Shown: one piece after another, positions 24,121-30,472 of the stretch
How positions within the stretch are numbered: position 1 is the first letter of the stretch
How the letters are laid out: each line of letters begins with the position of its first letter
Position numbers and translations under genes: made by a program
NCBI GenBank assembly: GCA_003696765.1
Contig: RFFX01000022.1
Span: 1 to 54,274, forward strand
Source of the DNA: Zetaproteobacteria bacterium
GTDB lineage: Bacteria; Pseudomonadota; Zetaproteobacteria; Mariprofundales; J009
Direction of reading: 5' to 3'
Length of the DNA stretch: 54,274 nt
The notes under the pieces: generated by a model
Databases searched by the model: none
Told to the model about the DNA's origin: nothing
What the model saw: only the letters and a program-made list of their open reading frames with translations

Positions 24121-24135
24121 CTTGGTCCGACCCCG
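24120..24135 (-). repeat. Right terminal inverted repeat of the RAYT element
   Basis: GCTTGGTCCGACCCCG is the exact inverse of 23182-23197. It contains the TTG (24122-24124) that opens the lipB reading frame. Confidence 0.9.
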
Positions 24136-24817
24136 ATTTCAACGATTTCAATTTCTGCAGGTCATCCGCCACCGGCGGCAGAGCTACCCGCAATCGCTGG
24201 CCGAGCAGGAGGCGCGGGTGGAGGCGTTGCTGCGCGACCAGGCGCCGCCAGCGCTGATCCTCACCGAGCACCCCCCGATCTACACCATCGGCACCTCGGG
24301 CCGGGAGGAGGACATCCTCGCCCGCGAGATCGACGGCTGCCGCATCGCCGTCTACCACACCGGCCGCGGCGGCGAGGTGACCTACCACGGCCCCGGCCAG
24401 CTGCTCTGCTACCTCATCGCCGACCTGCGCGCCGAGCGCGACCTGCACCGCCACATCCACCGGCTGGAGGAGATGATCATCCGCGCCCTGGCCGACTTCG
24501 GCCTCTCCGCCGGCCGCAATCCGCGTGGCATCGGCGTCTGGATCGGCGGGCGCAAGATCGCCGCCGTCGGCGTGCGCTGCCGCAGGTGGGTGACCTGGCA
24601 CGGCATCGCGCTCAACATCGCACCCGAGTTGCGCCACTTCCGCGGCATCGTCCCCTGCGGCATGCGCGATGCGCCGGTCACCTCGATGGCCGAGCTGGGC
24701 CGCACCCCCGACCGCCCGGCGGTGGAGGCGTGTCTCATCCACCACGCGCGGCTACTCTTCGCCCCGTCGGGCGATCCCATCCATCAGCCGAGATCCACGC
24801 GGGGTGCGCATTCATGA
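24122..24817 (+). CDS. lipB: Octanoyl-(acyl-carrier-protein):protein octanoyltransferase LipB, 5' end altered by insertion
   Basis: This is a LipB enzyme of up to 231 residues that transfers octanoyl groups to lipoate-dependent enzymes. Motifs are ILTEHPPIYTIGTSGR, YHTGRGGEVTYHGPGQL, GIGVWIGGRKIAAVGVR (with the catalytic Lys) and IVPCGMRDAPVTSM (catalytic Cys). The first 12-15 codons derive from, or directly abut, the RAYT element's right end. The only standard start candidates are TTG at 24122 inside the terminal repeat and CTG near 24155. The native start appears lost. The catalytic domain is intact, and the RAYT stop lies 1 nt before the TTG, so translation may be coupled. The ATGA overlap joins it to purD. 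Confidence 0.92.
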   Translation: MVRPRFQRFQFLQVIRHRRQSYPQSLAEQEARVEALLRDQAPPALILTEHPPIYTIGTSGREEDILAREIDGCRIAVYHTGRGGEVTYHGPGQLLCYLIADLRAERDLHRHIHRLEEMIIRALADFGLSAGRNPRGIGVWIGGRKIAAVGVRCRRWVTWHGIALNIAPELRHFRGIVPCGMRDAPVTSMAELGRTPDRPAVEACLIHHARLLFAPSGDPIHQPRSTRGAHS

Positions 24818-26115
24818 ATCCTTCCACAATCAAAGTATTGGTCATCGGCGGCGGCGGCCGCGAACATGCACTCTGCTGGCGCCTTGCCCGCTGTCCCTCG
24901 GTCTCCGAGGTGCTCTGCGCGCCGGGCAACGCCGGCATCGCCTCCATCGCCCGCTGCCTGCCGATCGAGGCCGGCGCCATCGACACGCTGGTCGAGGCCG
25001 CCCGCGCGGAACAGGTCGACCTGGTGGTGGTCGGCCCCGAGGCGCCGCTGGTCGCCGGCATCGCCGACCGGCTGCGTGAGGCCGGCATCCCGGTCTTCGG
25101 GCCAGACGCCGCCGCCGCGCAACTGGAGGGCAGCAAGGCCTTCGCCAAGGCGTTGATGACCGAGGCGGGCGTGCCGACGGCGCGTTTCGTCACCACCACC
25201 TCGATGGCCCAGGCCGAGCAGACCATCCGCGAATGGGGCGCGCCGATCGTGGTCAAGGCCTCAGGCCTGGCCGCCGGCAAGGGTGTGGTGGTCGCCGAGA
25301 ATGAGGCCACCGCGCTGGAGGCGGCGCGCGCCATGCTGACCGAGGCGCGCTTCGGCGACGCCGGCCGGGAGGTGGTGATCGAGGAGTGTCTGCAGGGTGA
25401 GGAGGCGTCGCTCTTCTTCATCATCAGCGGCGAAACAGTCATCCCGCTCGCCTCCAGCCAGGACCACAAACGGCTGGGCGATGGCGACACCGGGCCGAAC
25501 ACCGGCGGCATGGGCGCCTATTCACCCGCCCCCTGCATCCCCGACGCACTGCTGGCCGAGGCGGAAGTGACCATCGTCACCCCACTGCTGGCCGCGCTCG
25601 CCCGACGCGGCATCGACTTCATCGGCGTGCTCTTCGTCGGCGTCATGGTCACCGATGACGGGCTCAAGGTGCTGGAGTTCAACGTCCGCTTCGGCGATCC
25701 GGAGTGCCAGGCGTTGATGTGCCGCATGGAGGGGGATCTGGCCAGGCTGCTGCTCGCCGCGGCCGAAGGGCGGTTGGCCGAGGCCGAACCGCCGCGGTGG
25801 CGTGCGGATGCCGCCCTCTGCGTCGTCGTCGCCTCCGACGGCTATCCGGGCAGCTACCGCAAAGGCGAAGAGATCGCCGGGCTCGACGCGGTGGAGCGCA
25901 CAGGCGCGGTGGTCTTCCACGCCGGCACCGCGCGTGACGCCCAGGGGCGGTTGGTCAATAGCGGCGGCCGGGTGCTGGGGGTCACCACCACCGCCCCGAC
26001 CATCGCCGCGGCGCAACAGAAGGCCTACGCGGCGCTCAAGGAGCTGCGCTGGCCCGGCGGCATCTACCGGCGCGACATCGGCTGGCGCGCCGTCGCCCGG
26101 GAACAGCAGGCATGA
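24814..26115 (+). CDS. purD: Phosphoribosylamine-glycine ligase (GAR synthetase)
   Basis: This 433-residue ATP-grasp enzyme carries out the second step of purine synthesis. Motifs are VLVIGGGGREHALCWRL, VVGPEAPLVAGI, FGPDAAAAQLEGSKAFAK, KASGLAAGKGVVVA, QDHKRLGDGDTGPNTGGMGA and EFNVRFGDPECQ. Length is normal. The ATG at 24814 overlaps the lipB stop (ATGA). The stop codon (26113-26115) lies inside the first stem of repeat copy 2, which separates it from purE. Confidence 0.97.
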   Translation: MNPSTIKVLVIGGGGREHALCWRLARCPSVSEVLCAPGNAGIASIARCLPIEAGAIDTLVEAARAEQVDLVVVGPEAPLVAGIADRLREAGIPVFGPDAAAAQLEGSKAFAKALMTEAGVPTARFVTTTSMAQAEQTIREWGAPIVVKASGLAAGKGVVVAENEATALEAARAMLTEARFGDAGREVVIEECLQGEEASLFFIISGETVIPLASSQDHKRLGDGDTGPNTGGMGAYSPAPCIPDALLAEAEVTIVTPLLAALARRGIDFIGVLFVGVMVTDDGLKVLEFNVRFGDPECQALMCRMEGDLARLLLAAAEGRLAEAEPPRWRADAALCVVVASDGYPGSYRKGEEIAGLDAVERTGAVVFHAGTARDAQGRLVNSGGRVLGVTTTAPTIAAAQQKAYAALKELRWPGGIYRRDIGWRAVAREQQA

Positions 26116-26259
26116 CGGCTTCTTGCGAAGCCGTCATCCGCGGCCAGGGGGGCCGCGCAAACCCGGAGGTTGCGCATGCAACCGACGGATTTGTAAGGGA
26201 ATCGAAGACCGCGCCCTTCGATCCCCGTCAAGCAAAAAATCCACGGACGGACTTTTTGC
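26112..26259 (+). repeat. Five-hairpin interspersed repeat, copy 2 (full), between purD and purE
   Basis: Order E-D-C-B-A. E is ATGACGGCTTC/GAAGCCGTCAT (26112-26137, loop TTGC) and includes the purD stop. D is CGCGGCC/GGCCGCG (26139-26157). C is CAAACCCG/CGGATTTG (26158-26193) around GGTTGC-GCAT-GCAACC. B is ATCGAAG/CTTCGAT (26201-26222) extended by GGG/CCC. A is GCAAAAAATCC/GGACTTTTTGC (26232-26259, loop ACGGAC). Compared with copy 1, E differs at two base pairs on both strands. The element occupies most of the purD-purE junction. Confidence 0.92.
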
Positions 26260-26278
26260 GATGGAATCAGGCATCAAC

Positions 26279-26755
26279 ATGAGCAACGCCGCCATCAAGG
26301 TATTGATCCTGACCGGCAGCAAAAGCGACCTGCCGGTGGTCGAGCAGGCCCAAGCGGTGTTGCGCGACTTCGGCGTCCCCTGCCGCCTGCTGGTCCGCTC
26401 CGCCCACCGCACCCCGGAGGAGACGGTCGCCGCCGTGCGCGCGGCCGAAGAGGAGGGGTGTCAGCTGTTCATCTGCGCCGCCGGCATGGCCGCCCATCTG
26501 GCCGGCGTGGTCGCCGCCCACACCATCAAGCCGGTGATCGGCCTGCCGATCGCCTCCGGCAGCCTGCGCGGCGAGGATGCGCTGCTCTCCACGGTGATGA
26601 TGCCGCCGGGGATGCCGGTGGCCACCGTGGCCATCAACGGCGCGCGCAACGCCGCCCTGCTGGCGCTGCAGATCCTGGCGCTGCACGACGACGAGCTGGC
26701 CGAGCGCTATCGGCGGATGCGGCGAAAGGCGGCGGAGGCGATCCTCGCCGACTGA
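26279..26755 (+). CDS. purE: N5-carboxyaminoimidazole ribonucleotide mutase PurE
   Basis: This 158-residue class I PurE moves the carboxyl group of N5-CAIR to form CAIR. Motifs are [49 protein letters not shown] and the C-terminal [13 protein letters not shown] use ATG 26279 (MSNAAIKV), the usual N-terminus; ATG 26261 in frame would add six residues starting next to the repeat. There is no strong Shine-Dalgarno sequence. purK is not adjacent. Confidence 0.95.
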   Translation: MSNAAIKVLILTGSKSDLPVVEQAQAVLRDFGVPCRLLVRSAHRTPEETVAAVRAAEEEGCQLFICAAGMAAHLAGVVAAHTIKPVIGLPIASGSLRGEDALLSTVMMPPGMPVATVAINGARNAALLALQILALHDDELAERYRRMRRKAAEAILAD

Positions 26756-26766
26756 CGCCCGAGGCC

Positions 26767-26785
26767 GGGCCGGCAGCGCCGGCCC
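26767..26785 (+). terminator. GC-rich hairpin after purE, possible terminator
   Basis: GGGCCGGC-AGC-GCCGGCCC is a perfect 8-bp stem 12 bp after the purE stop. There is no T-run, so it may only stabilise the 3' end. The next gene starts 10 bp later. Confidence 0.45.
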
Positions 26786-26795
26786 CACGCCCCGA

Positions 26796-27341
26796 ATGCG
26801 CCTTCTCGCCGCCGCGAACTGGCTGCGCCGGGGCGGCCTGCTCGCCCACCAGACCGCCACCCTGCCGGGGATCGCCGCCCTGCCCGGCCACCCGCGCGCC
26901 CTGGCCCGCCTGCGCCGCTTCAAGCAACGCCCGGGGCCGTTCCTGCTGCTCCACGACGGCAGCCTGCGCGCCCGCATCCGCCTGCGCCGATGGATCGCCT
27001 GGCGCCGCCGCACGGCCCGCCGCTGGCTCCACCATCCACCGGCCGACGCCACGCTGCTGCTGCCTGCCGGCGGCCGCACCCCGGTCGGCGCGGCATGGCG
27101 CGGCGCCATCGCTCTGCGCCGGGCCGACGATCCGCCCACCCTCGCCCTGCTCGGCCGCGCCGGCGGCCTGCTCTTCTCCTCCAGCCTCAACCGCAGAGGG
27201 CGCCCTCCCGCCATGATCGACCGGCACCAGGCCCGGCGGCTGCACCGGGCGGCCATCCGCCTCCTGCCCGGCCCCACCGGCAGTGGCCGTCCCTCCCGCA
27301 TCATCGACCTGCGCGGTCGCCGTCCCAGGCGGCTGCGTTAG
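26796..27341 (+). CDS. tsaC: TsaC/YrdC-like threonylcarbamoyl-AMP synthase family protein
   Basis: This 181-residue protein of the Sua5/YciO/YrdC fold resembles TsaC, which makes threonylcarbamoyl-AMP for the tRNA t6A modification. Recognisable pieces in order are GGLLAHQTATLPGIAAL (usual: GG..A.PTET.YGL), RLRRFKQRPGPFLLL (LKxRP signature), DATLLLPAGG (P.T.LLPA) and LFSSSLNRRGRPPA (the SAN-G segment). It is very Arg-rich (more than a fifth of residues) and the substrate-binding KxR/SxN residues are partly changed, so it is a divergent member and catalytic competence is uncertain. Confidence 0.75.
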   Translation: MRLLAAANWLRRGGLLAHQTATLPGIAALPGHPRALARLRRFKQRPGPFLLLHDGSLRARIRLRRWIAWRRRTARRWLHHPPADATLLLPAGGRTPVGAAWRGAIALRRADDPPTLALLGRAGGLLFSSSLNRRGRPPAMIDRHQARRLHRAAIRLLPGPTGSGRPSRIIDLRGRRPRRLR

Positions 27342-27561
27342 TTGCCGCCCGCGTGGACCATTTCTAGCATCGACGCCCGGTTTGCGGCGGGTTCGCGGCC
27401 GGTTCGCACCCGCGCCGTATGGCGGATCGCATCGCAGGGTGCCGTTCCATCGCCTGTCACCGCCGCGATGACGGACTCCACAGAGACCGTCATCACCATT
27501 ACCCCAGTGCATCGGGAGGAGATGTGTATCCGGTCGAGGGTGCCGCCCCGGGAGCGGGCTC
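27342..27561. other. Intergenic region before the flavoprotein gene
   Basis: No gene is seen in these 220 bp. The right half contains a degenerate repeat remnant (27439-27494) and GGGAGGAG at about 27513-27520, too far from the ATG at 27562 to act as its ribosome site unless an earlier start is used. Confidence 0.5.
27439..27494 (-). repeat. Degenerate D-E portion of the five-hairpin repeat
   Basis: The E stem is GATGACGGACTC/GAGACCGTCATC with one A-A mismatch and loop CACA (27467-27494). It is preceded by CGCCGCG and by GCCGTTCCATCGCC, an eroded D hairpin. Order and spacing match copy 1. Confidence 0.6.
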
Positions 27562-28962
27562 ATGAGTTTCCACCTGCCGACGATGGAGATCTCCGGCAAG
27601 GAGGTACTGCCGCTGATCGAGGGCGGCAAGGGGGTTGGCGCCTCCAGCGGCCGTTCCTCCGGGGCCTGGGCGCGTGCCGGCGGGGTGGGGACCTTCTCCG
27701 CGGTCAATGCCGACCGCTACGACGACAACGGCGAGTACATCCCGCTGGTCTACCGCGGTAAGAGCCGTATGGCCCGCCATGAGGAGCTGATCGAATACTC
27801 CATCGCCGGCGGCATCAGCCAGGCGAAGATCGCCCACGACATCGCCGGCGGCAACGGCCGCATCCATATGAACGTCCTATGGGAGATGGCCGCATCCGAA
27901 CGGGTGTTGCGCGGCGTGCTGGAAGGGGCGCGCGGTCTGGTCCATGGCGTCACCTGCGGCGCCGGCATGCCGTTCAAGCTGGCCCCGCTGGCCGCGGAGT
28001 ACCGCGTCTGGTATTACCCGATCGTCTCCTCGGCACGCGCTTTCCGCGCCCTCTGGCTGCGCTCCTACCGCAAGGTGCCGGAGTGGCTCGGCGGCGTGGT
28101 CTATGAGGATCCATGGCTGGCCGGCGGCCACAACGGCCTGTCCAACTCGGAGGATCCCCAGCAGCCGGAGCCGCCCTACGACCGCGTGGCGCTGCTGCGC
28201 CGGACGATGAACGAGTTCGGCCTGCAGCGCACCCCGATCATCATGGCCGGCGGCGTCTGGTGCCTGCGCGAATGGGTCGACTGGATCGACAACCCCGAGC
28301 TGGGGCCGATCGCCTTCCAGTTCGGCACCCGGCCGCTGCTCACCAAGGAGAGCCCGATCCCCGATCGCTGGAAGGAGAAGCTGCGTACACTCAAGAAGGG
28401 CGACATCGTGCTCAACCGCTTCTCACCCACCGGCTTCTACTCCTCGGCGGTGCGCAACAGCTTCCTGCGCGAGCTGGAGGAGCGGCTGGAACATGAGGTC
28501 TCCTACGTCGACCACCCCGCGGGCGATCTGCGGACCCCGTTCGTCTTCGGCGTGCGCCATCGCACCGTCTACGTCACCGAACACGATGCGCAGCGCATCG
28601 CCATCTGGCAGAAGGAGGGGTTCAGCAAGGCGCTGACCACCCCCGACTCCACGCTGATCTTCGTCACCCCGCAACAGGCGCAGGCCATCCGCAAGGATCA
28701 GCTCGACTGCATGGGCTGCCTGTCGCAGTGCAAGTTCAGCAACTGGGCCTGCAACGAACGCGGCACCACCGGTCACAAGGCCGACCCGCGCAGCTTCTGC
28801 ATCCAACTCACCCTGCAGAACATCATCCACGGCGGGGATCCCGACCGCAACCTGATGTTCTGCGGCCACTCCGGCTATCGCTTCGCGGAAGACCCCCTCT
28901 ACGCCGACGGCCACATCCCCACCGTGGCCGAGCTGATCGAGGTGATCCGCCGCGGCGACTGA
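27562..28962 (+). CDS. Nitronate monooxygenase-like (NPD/FabK-type) flavoprotein with C-terminal cysteine cluster
   Basis: This 466-residue protein appears to have a TIM-barrel FMN fold like 2-nitropropane dioxygenase/FabK: VTCGAGMPFKLAPLAAEY (barrel loop), then IIMAGGVWCLREWVDWID and GPIAFQFGTRPLLTKESP, the usual FMN-phosphate-binding G-G and G-T-R segments. The C-terminal 90 residues are unusual, with C383-x2-C386-x3-C390-x6-C397 (CMGCLSQCKFSNWAC), then C413 and C434 (FCGHSGYRF). This pattern could bind an Fe-S cluster, which would make it an electron-transfer oxidoreductase rather than a simple oxygenase. The substrate is unknown. ATG at 27562; ampD follows 31 bp later. Confidence 0.7.
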   Translation: MSFHLPTMEISGKEVLPLIEGGKGVGASSGRSSGAWARAGGVGTFSAVNADRYDDNGEYIPLVYRGKSRMARHEELIEYSIAGGISQAKIAHDIAGGNGRIHMNVLWEMAASERVLRGVLEGARGLVHGVTCGAGMPFKLAPLAAEYRVWYYPIVSSARAFRALWLRSYRKVPEWLGGVVYEDPWLAGGHNGLSNSEDPQQPEPPYDRVALLRRTMNEFGLQRTPIIMAGGVWCLREWVDWIDNPELGPIAFQFGTRPLLTKESPIPDRWKEKLRTLKKGDIVLNRFSPTGFYSSAVRNSFLRELEERLEHEVSYVDHPAGDLRTPFVFGVRHRTVYVTEHDAQRIAIWQKEGFSKALTTPDSTLIFVTPQQAQAIRKDQLDCMGCLSQCKFSNWACNERGTTGHKADPRSFCIQLTLQNIIHGGDPDRNLMFCGHSGYRFAEDPLYADGHIPTVAELIEVIRRGD

Positions 28963-28993
28963 CCCCGCCGCCGCCTGCGCGCCGGCCACTACC

Positions 28994-29560
28994 GTGCGGC
29001 TGTTCCTCCACCGCTCGCCCCACGCAGACGCCCGCCCCGACGGCTCGCCGATCTCGCTCATCGTGCTGCACGCCATCTCGCTGCCGCCCGGCTGCTTCGC
29101 GCTCGACGGGCCGCGCGCGCTGTTTCTCGGCAGGCTCGACTGCGCACGCGATCCGCGCCTGGCACCACTCCGCGCCGAGCTGGAGGAGCTGCGCGTCTCG
29201 GCCCACTGCCTGATCGACCGCGCCGGCGACATCCACCAGTTCGTGCCGCTGGCCGAACGCGCCTGGCACGCCGGCGTCTCCTGCTGGCGGGGGCGGGAGC
29301 GGTGCAACGACTTCTCCATCGGCATCGAGCTGATCGGGGACGAGACCACCCCCTTCACCGAAGCGCAATACCACAGCGCCGCCGCCCTCTGCCGCACCAT
29401 CATCGACCGCTATCCCACCATCGACGAGGAGTCGATCGTCGGCCACCGCGACATCGCCCCCGGGCGCAAATGGGATCCCGGGGCGCAATGGAACCACGCC
29501 CGCTTCCTCGCGCTGCTGCGCCGGGCCGCCCCACTGCCGCCGGAACTGCGTTTGCAATAG
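28994..29560 (+). CDS. ampD: 1,6-anhydro-N-acetylmuramyl-L-alanine amidase AmpD
   Basis: This 188-residue amidase_2 zinc enzyme recycles peptidoglycan fragments in the cytoplasm. The ligands fit AmpD: H27 in IVLHAISLP, then H and D in VGHRDIAPGRKWDPG (about 154-168). FSIGIELIGDETTPFTEAQY is characteristic. No signal peptide is present. It starts with GTG at 28994. No ampR/ampC context is visible, so a general recycling role is likely. Confidence 0.95.
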   Translation: MRLFLHRSPHADARPDGSPISLIVLHAISLPPGCFALDGPRALFLGRLDCARDPRLAPLRAELEELRVSAHCLIDRAGDIHQFVPLAERAWHAGVSCWRGRERCNDFSIGIELIGDETTPFTEAQYHSAAALCRTIIDRYPTIDEESIVGHRDIAPGRKWDPGAQWNHARFLALLRRAAPLPPELRLQ

Positions 29561-29610
29561 GCCAGAACAGCGCTACATTTCGCCGCCCCGGCGGCGGGGC
29601 CGGCATAGGC

Positions 29611-29725
29611 TACGGACGGCGCACGTCCGGAGGTTGCATGCGGCAGCCGACGGGACGGCAAGGGGGTCGAAGACCGCGCTCTTCGACCGCCGCCCGGACG
29701 TCAGGTCCACGGACGGACGTTTTGC
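29611..29725 (+). repeat. Five-hairpin repeat, copy 3 (E missing, D reduced), upstream of rpsO
   Basis: Only the 3' half of D remains (ACGGACGGCGC). C is CGTCCG/CGGGACG around GGTTGC and GCAGCC. B is GGTCGAAGA/TCTTCGACC (29665-29688, loop CCGCGC). A is altered (TCAGGTCC-ACGGAC-GGACGTTTT). B has a G-C pair where copies 4 and 5 have A-T. It is followed 46 bp later by full copy 4 in the same orientation. Confidence 0.8.
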
Positions 29726-29771
29726 GATCCGATCATTTCCATCAGGAACGGAACAGAGAACAACGGAAGCA

Positions 29772-29920
29772 ATGATGGTTCCGCAAGAAACCATCATCGC
29801 GACCATGGAGGGTCGCCCAAATCCGGAGGTTGCAGACGCAACCGACGGATTTGCAAGGGGATCGAAGACCGCGCTCTTCGATTCATCGTAGAGCAAAAAG
29901 TCCACGGACGGACTTCTTGC
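29772..29920 (+). repeat. Five-hairpin interspersed repeat, copy 4 (full), forming the rpsO leader
   Basis: E is ATGATGGTTCC/GAAACCATCAT (29772-29797, loop GCAA). D is GCGACC/GGTCGC (29799-29816, loop ATGGAG). C is CAAATCCG/CGGATTTG (29818-29853) around GGTTGC-AGAC-GCAACC. B is ATCGAAGA/TCTTCGAT (29861-29882, loop CCGCGC). A is GCAAAAAGTCC/GGACTTCTTGC (29893-29920, loop ACGGAC). D has an A-U/T-A style exchange against copies 1, 2 and 5 on both arms. The A hairpin ends 14 bp before the rpsO start codon. Confidence 0.92.
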
Positions 29921-29934
29921 GATCTAAATCGACT

Positions 29935-30204
29935 ATGGCACTGGCAACGGAAGAGAAGAACGAGATCATCGCGAAGTTCGCAACCAAGGAGGGGGACACC
30001 GGCTCCCCCGAGGTGCAGGTGGCGCTGCTGACCGCACGCATCAATGGGCTGACCGAGCACTTCAAAACCCACCACAAGGATCACCACTCCCGACGCGGGC
30101 TGCTCAAGATGGTCGGCCGGCGCAGAAACCTGCTCAAGTATCTGCGCAACAAAGACTTCGACCGTTACCGCAGACTCATCGAACGTCTGGGGCTGCGCCA
30201 CTGA
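29935..30204 (+). CDS. rpsO: 30S ribosomal protein S15
   Basis: This 89-residue S15 has the exact family length. It includes [39 protein letters not shown] and [16 protein letters not shown]15 binds the 16S rRNA central domain and usually represses its own translation through an mRNA structure. No Shine-Dalgarno sequence precedes the ATG; repeat copy 4 ends 14 bp upstream. It is followed by a hairpin and pnp, the classic rpsO-pnp arrangement. Confidence 0.98.
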   Translation: MALATEEKNEIIAKFATKEGDTGSPEVQVALLTARINGLTEHFKTHHKDHHSRRGLLKMVGRRRNLLKYLRNKDFDRYRRLIERLGLRH

Positions 30205-30220
30205 CCCGCCGTTCCCGCCG

Positions 30221-30247
30221 CGAGGCGATCCGCTCCGGATCGCCTCG
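30221..30247 (+). terminator. Hairpin between rpsO and pnp
   Basis: CGAGGCGATCCG-CTC-CGGATCGCCTCG is a perfect 12-bp stem followed by TTGCGTTCC. It begins 17 bp after the rpsO stop and resembles the intercistronic attenuator of enterobacterial rpsO-pnp. The weak T-run suggests partial read-through into pnp. Confidence 0.8.
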
Positions 30248-30472
30248 TTGCGTTCCATACCCCGTCGATCCGCCATCCCACGCCGTTCGATCCCGTTCCC
30301 ACCCGGTGAAGGCCGCTGCAACCATCGACCCGACGCACCAGAGGCGGTGCACGCACAGGGTTCTCCAGGCCAAGAGACGCACCCTCCGGGGGCCGATCGC
30401 AGCACGTACGCCCGCGGATTTTGTGACCTGACCGACACAACCAAAAAAGAGAAGAAAGAGAAAGAGAAAGAG
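30248..30472 (+). other. 225-bp pnp leader
   Basis: No gene is seen. In E. coli this interval holds the pnp promoter and an RNase III-processed stem for autoregulation. Here I see no long perfect stem. The region ends in an A/G-rich tract (30450-30472) that supplies purine-rich ribosome-binding sequence just before the pnp start. Confidence 0.5.

Larger units (their letters stand above)
23182..24135 (+). mobile_element. RAYT-type (Y1 transposase) element with 16-bp terminal inverted repeats
   Basis: A 954-bp unit is bounded by CGGGGTCGGACCAAGC at its left end and the exact inverse complement at its right end. It contains a single Y1 transposase gene, a nested hairpin before it (23248-23289) and a second hairpin near the gene's 3' end (CGCTG-AAAA-CAGCG then TTTTT, about 24070-24088). 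TCTAAGC occurs beside both hairpins. No target-site duplication is evident, as expected for HUH/Y1 enzymes. The right end abuts lipB. Confidence 0.85.

Noticed and set aside
23182-24135. The RAYT element as the parent of the five-hairpin repeats
   Set aside because: Its terminal repeats and internal hairpins share no sequence or architecture with modules A-E. A trans relation cannot be excluded but is not supported.
29611-29920. Tandem repeats upstream of rpsO as a CRISPR-like array
   Set aside because: There are only two units, each about 150 bp, with internal hairpins, no regular short repeat-spacer pattern and no cas genes.
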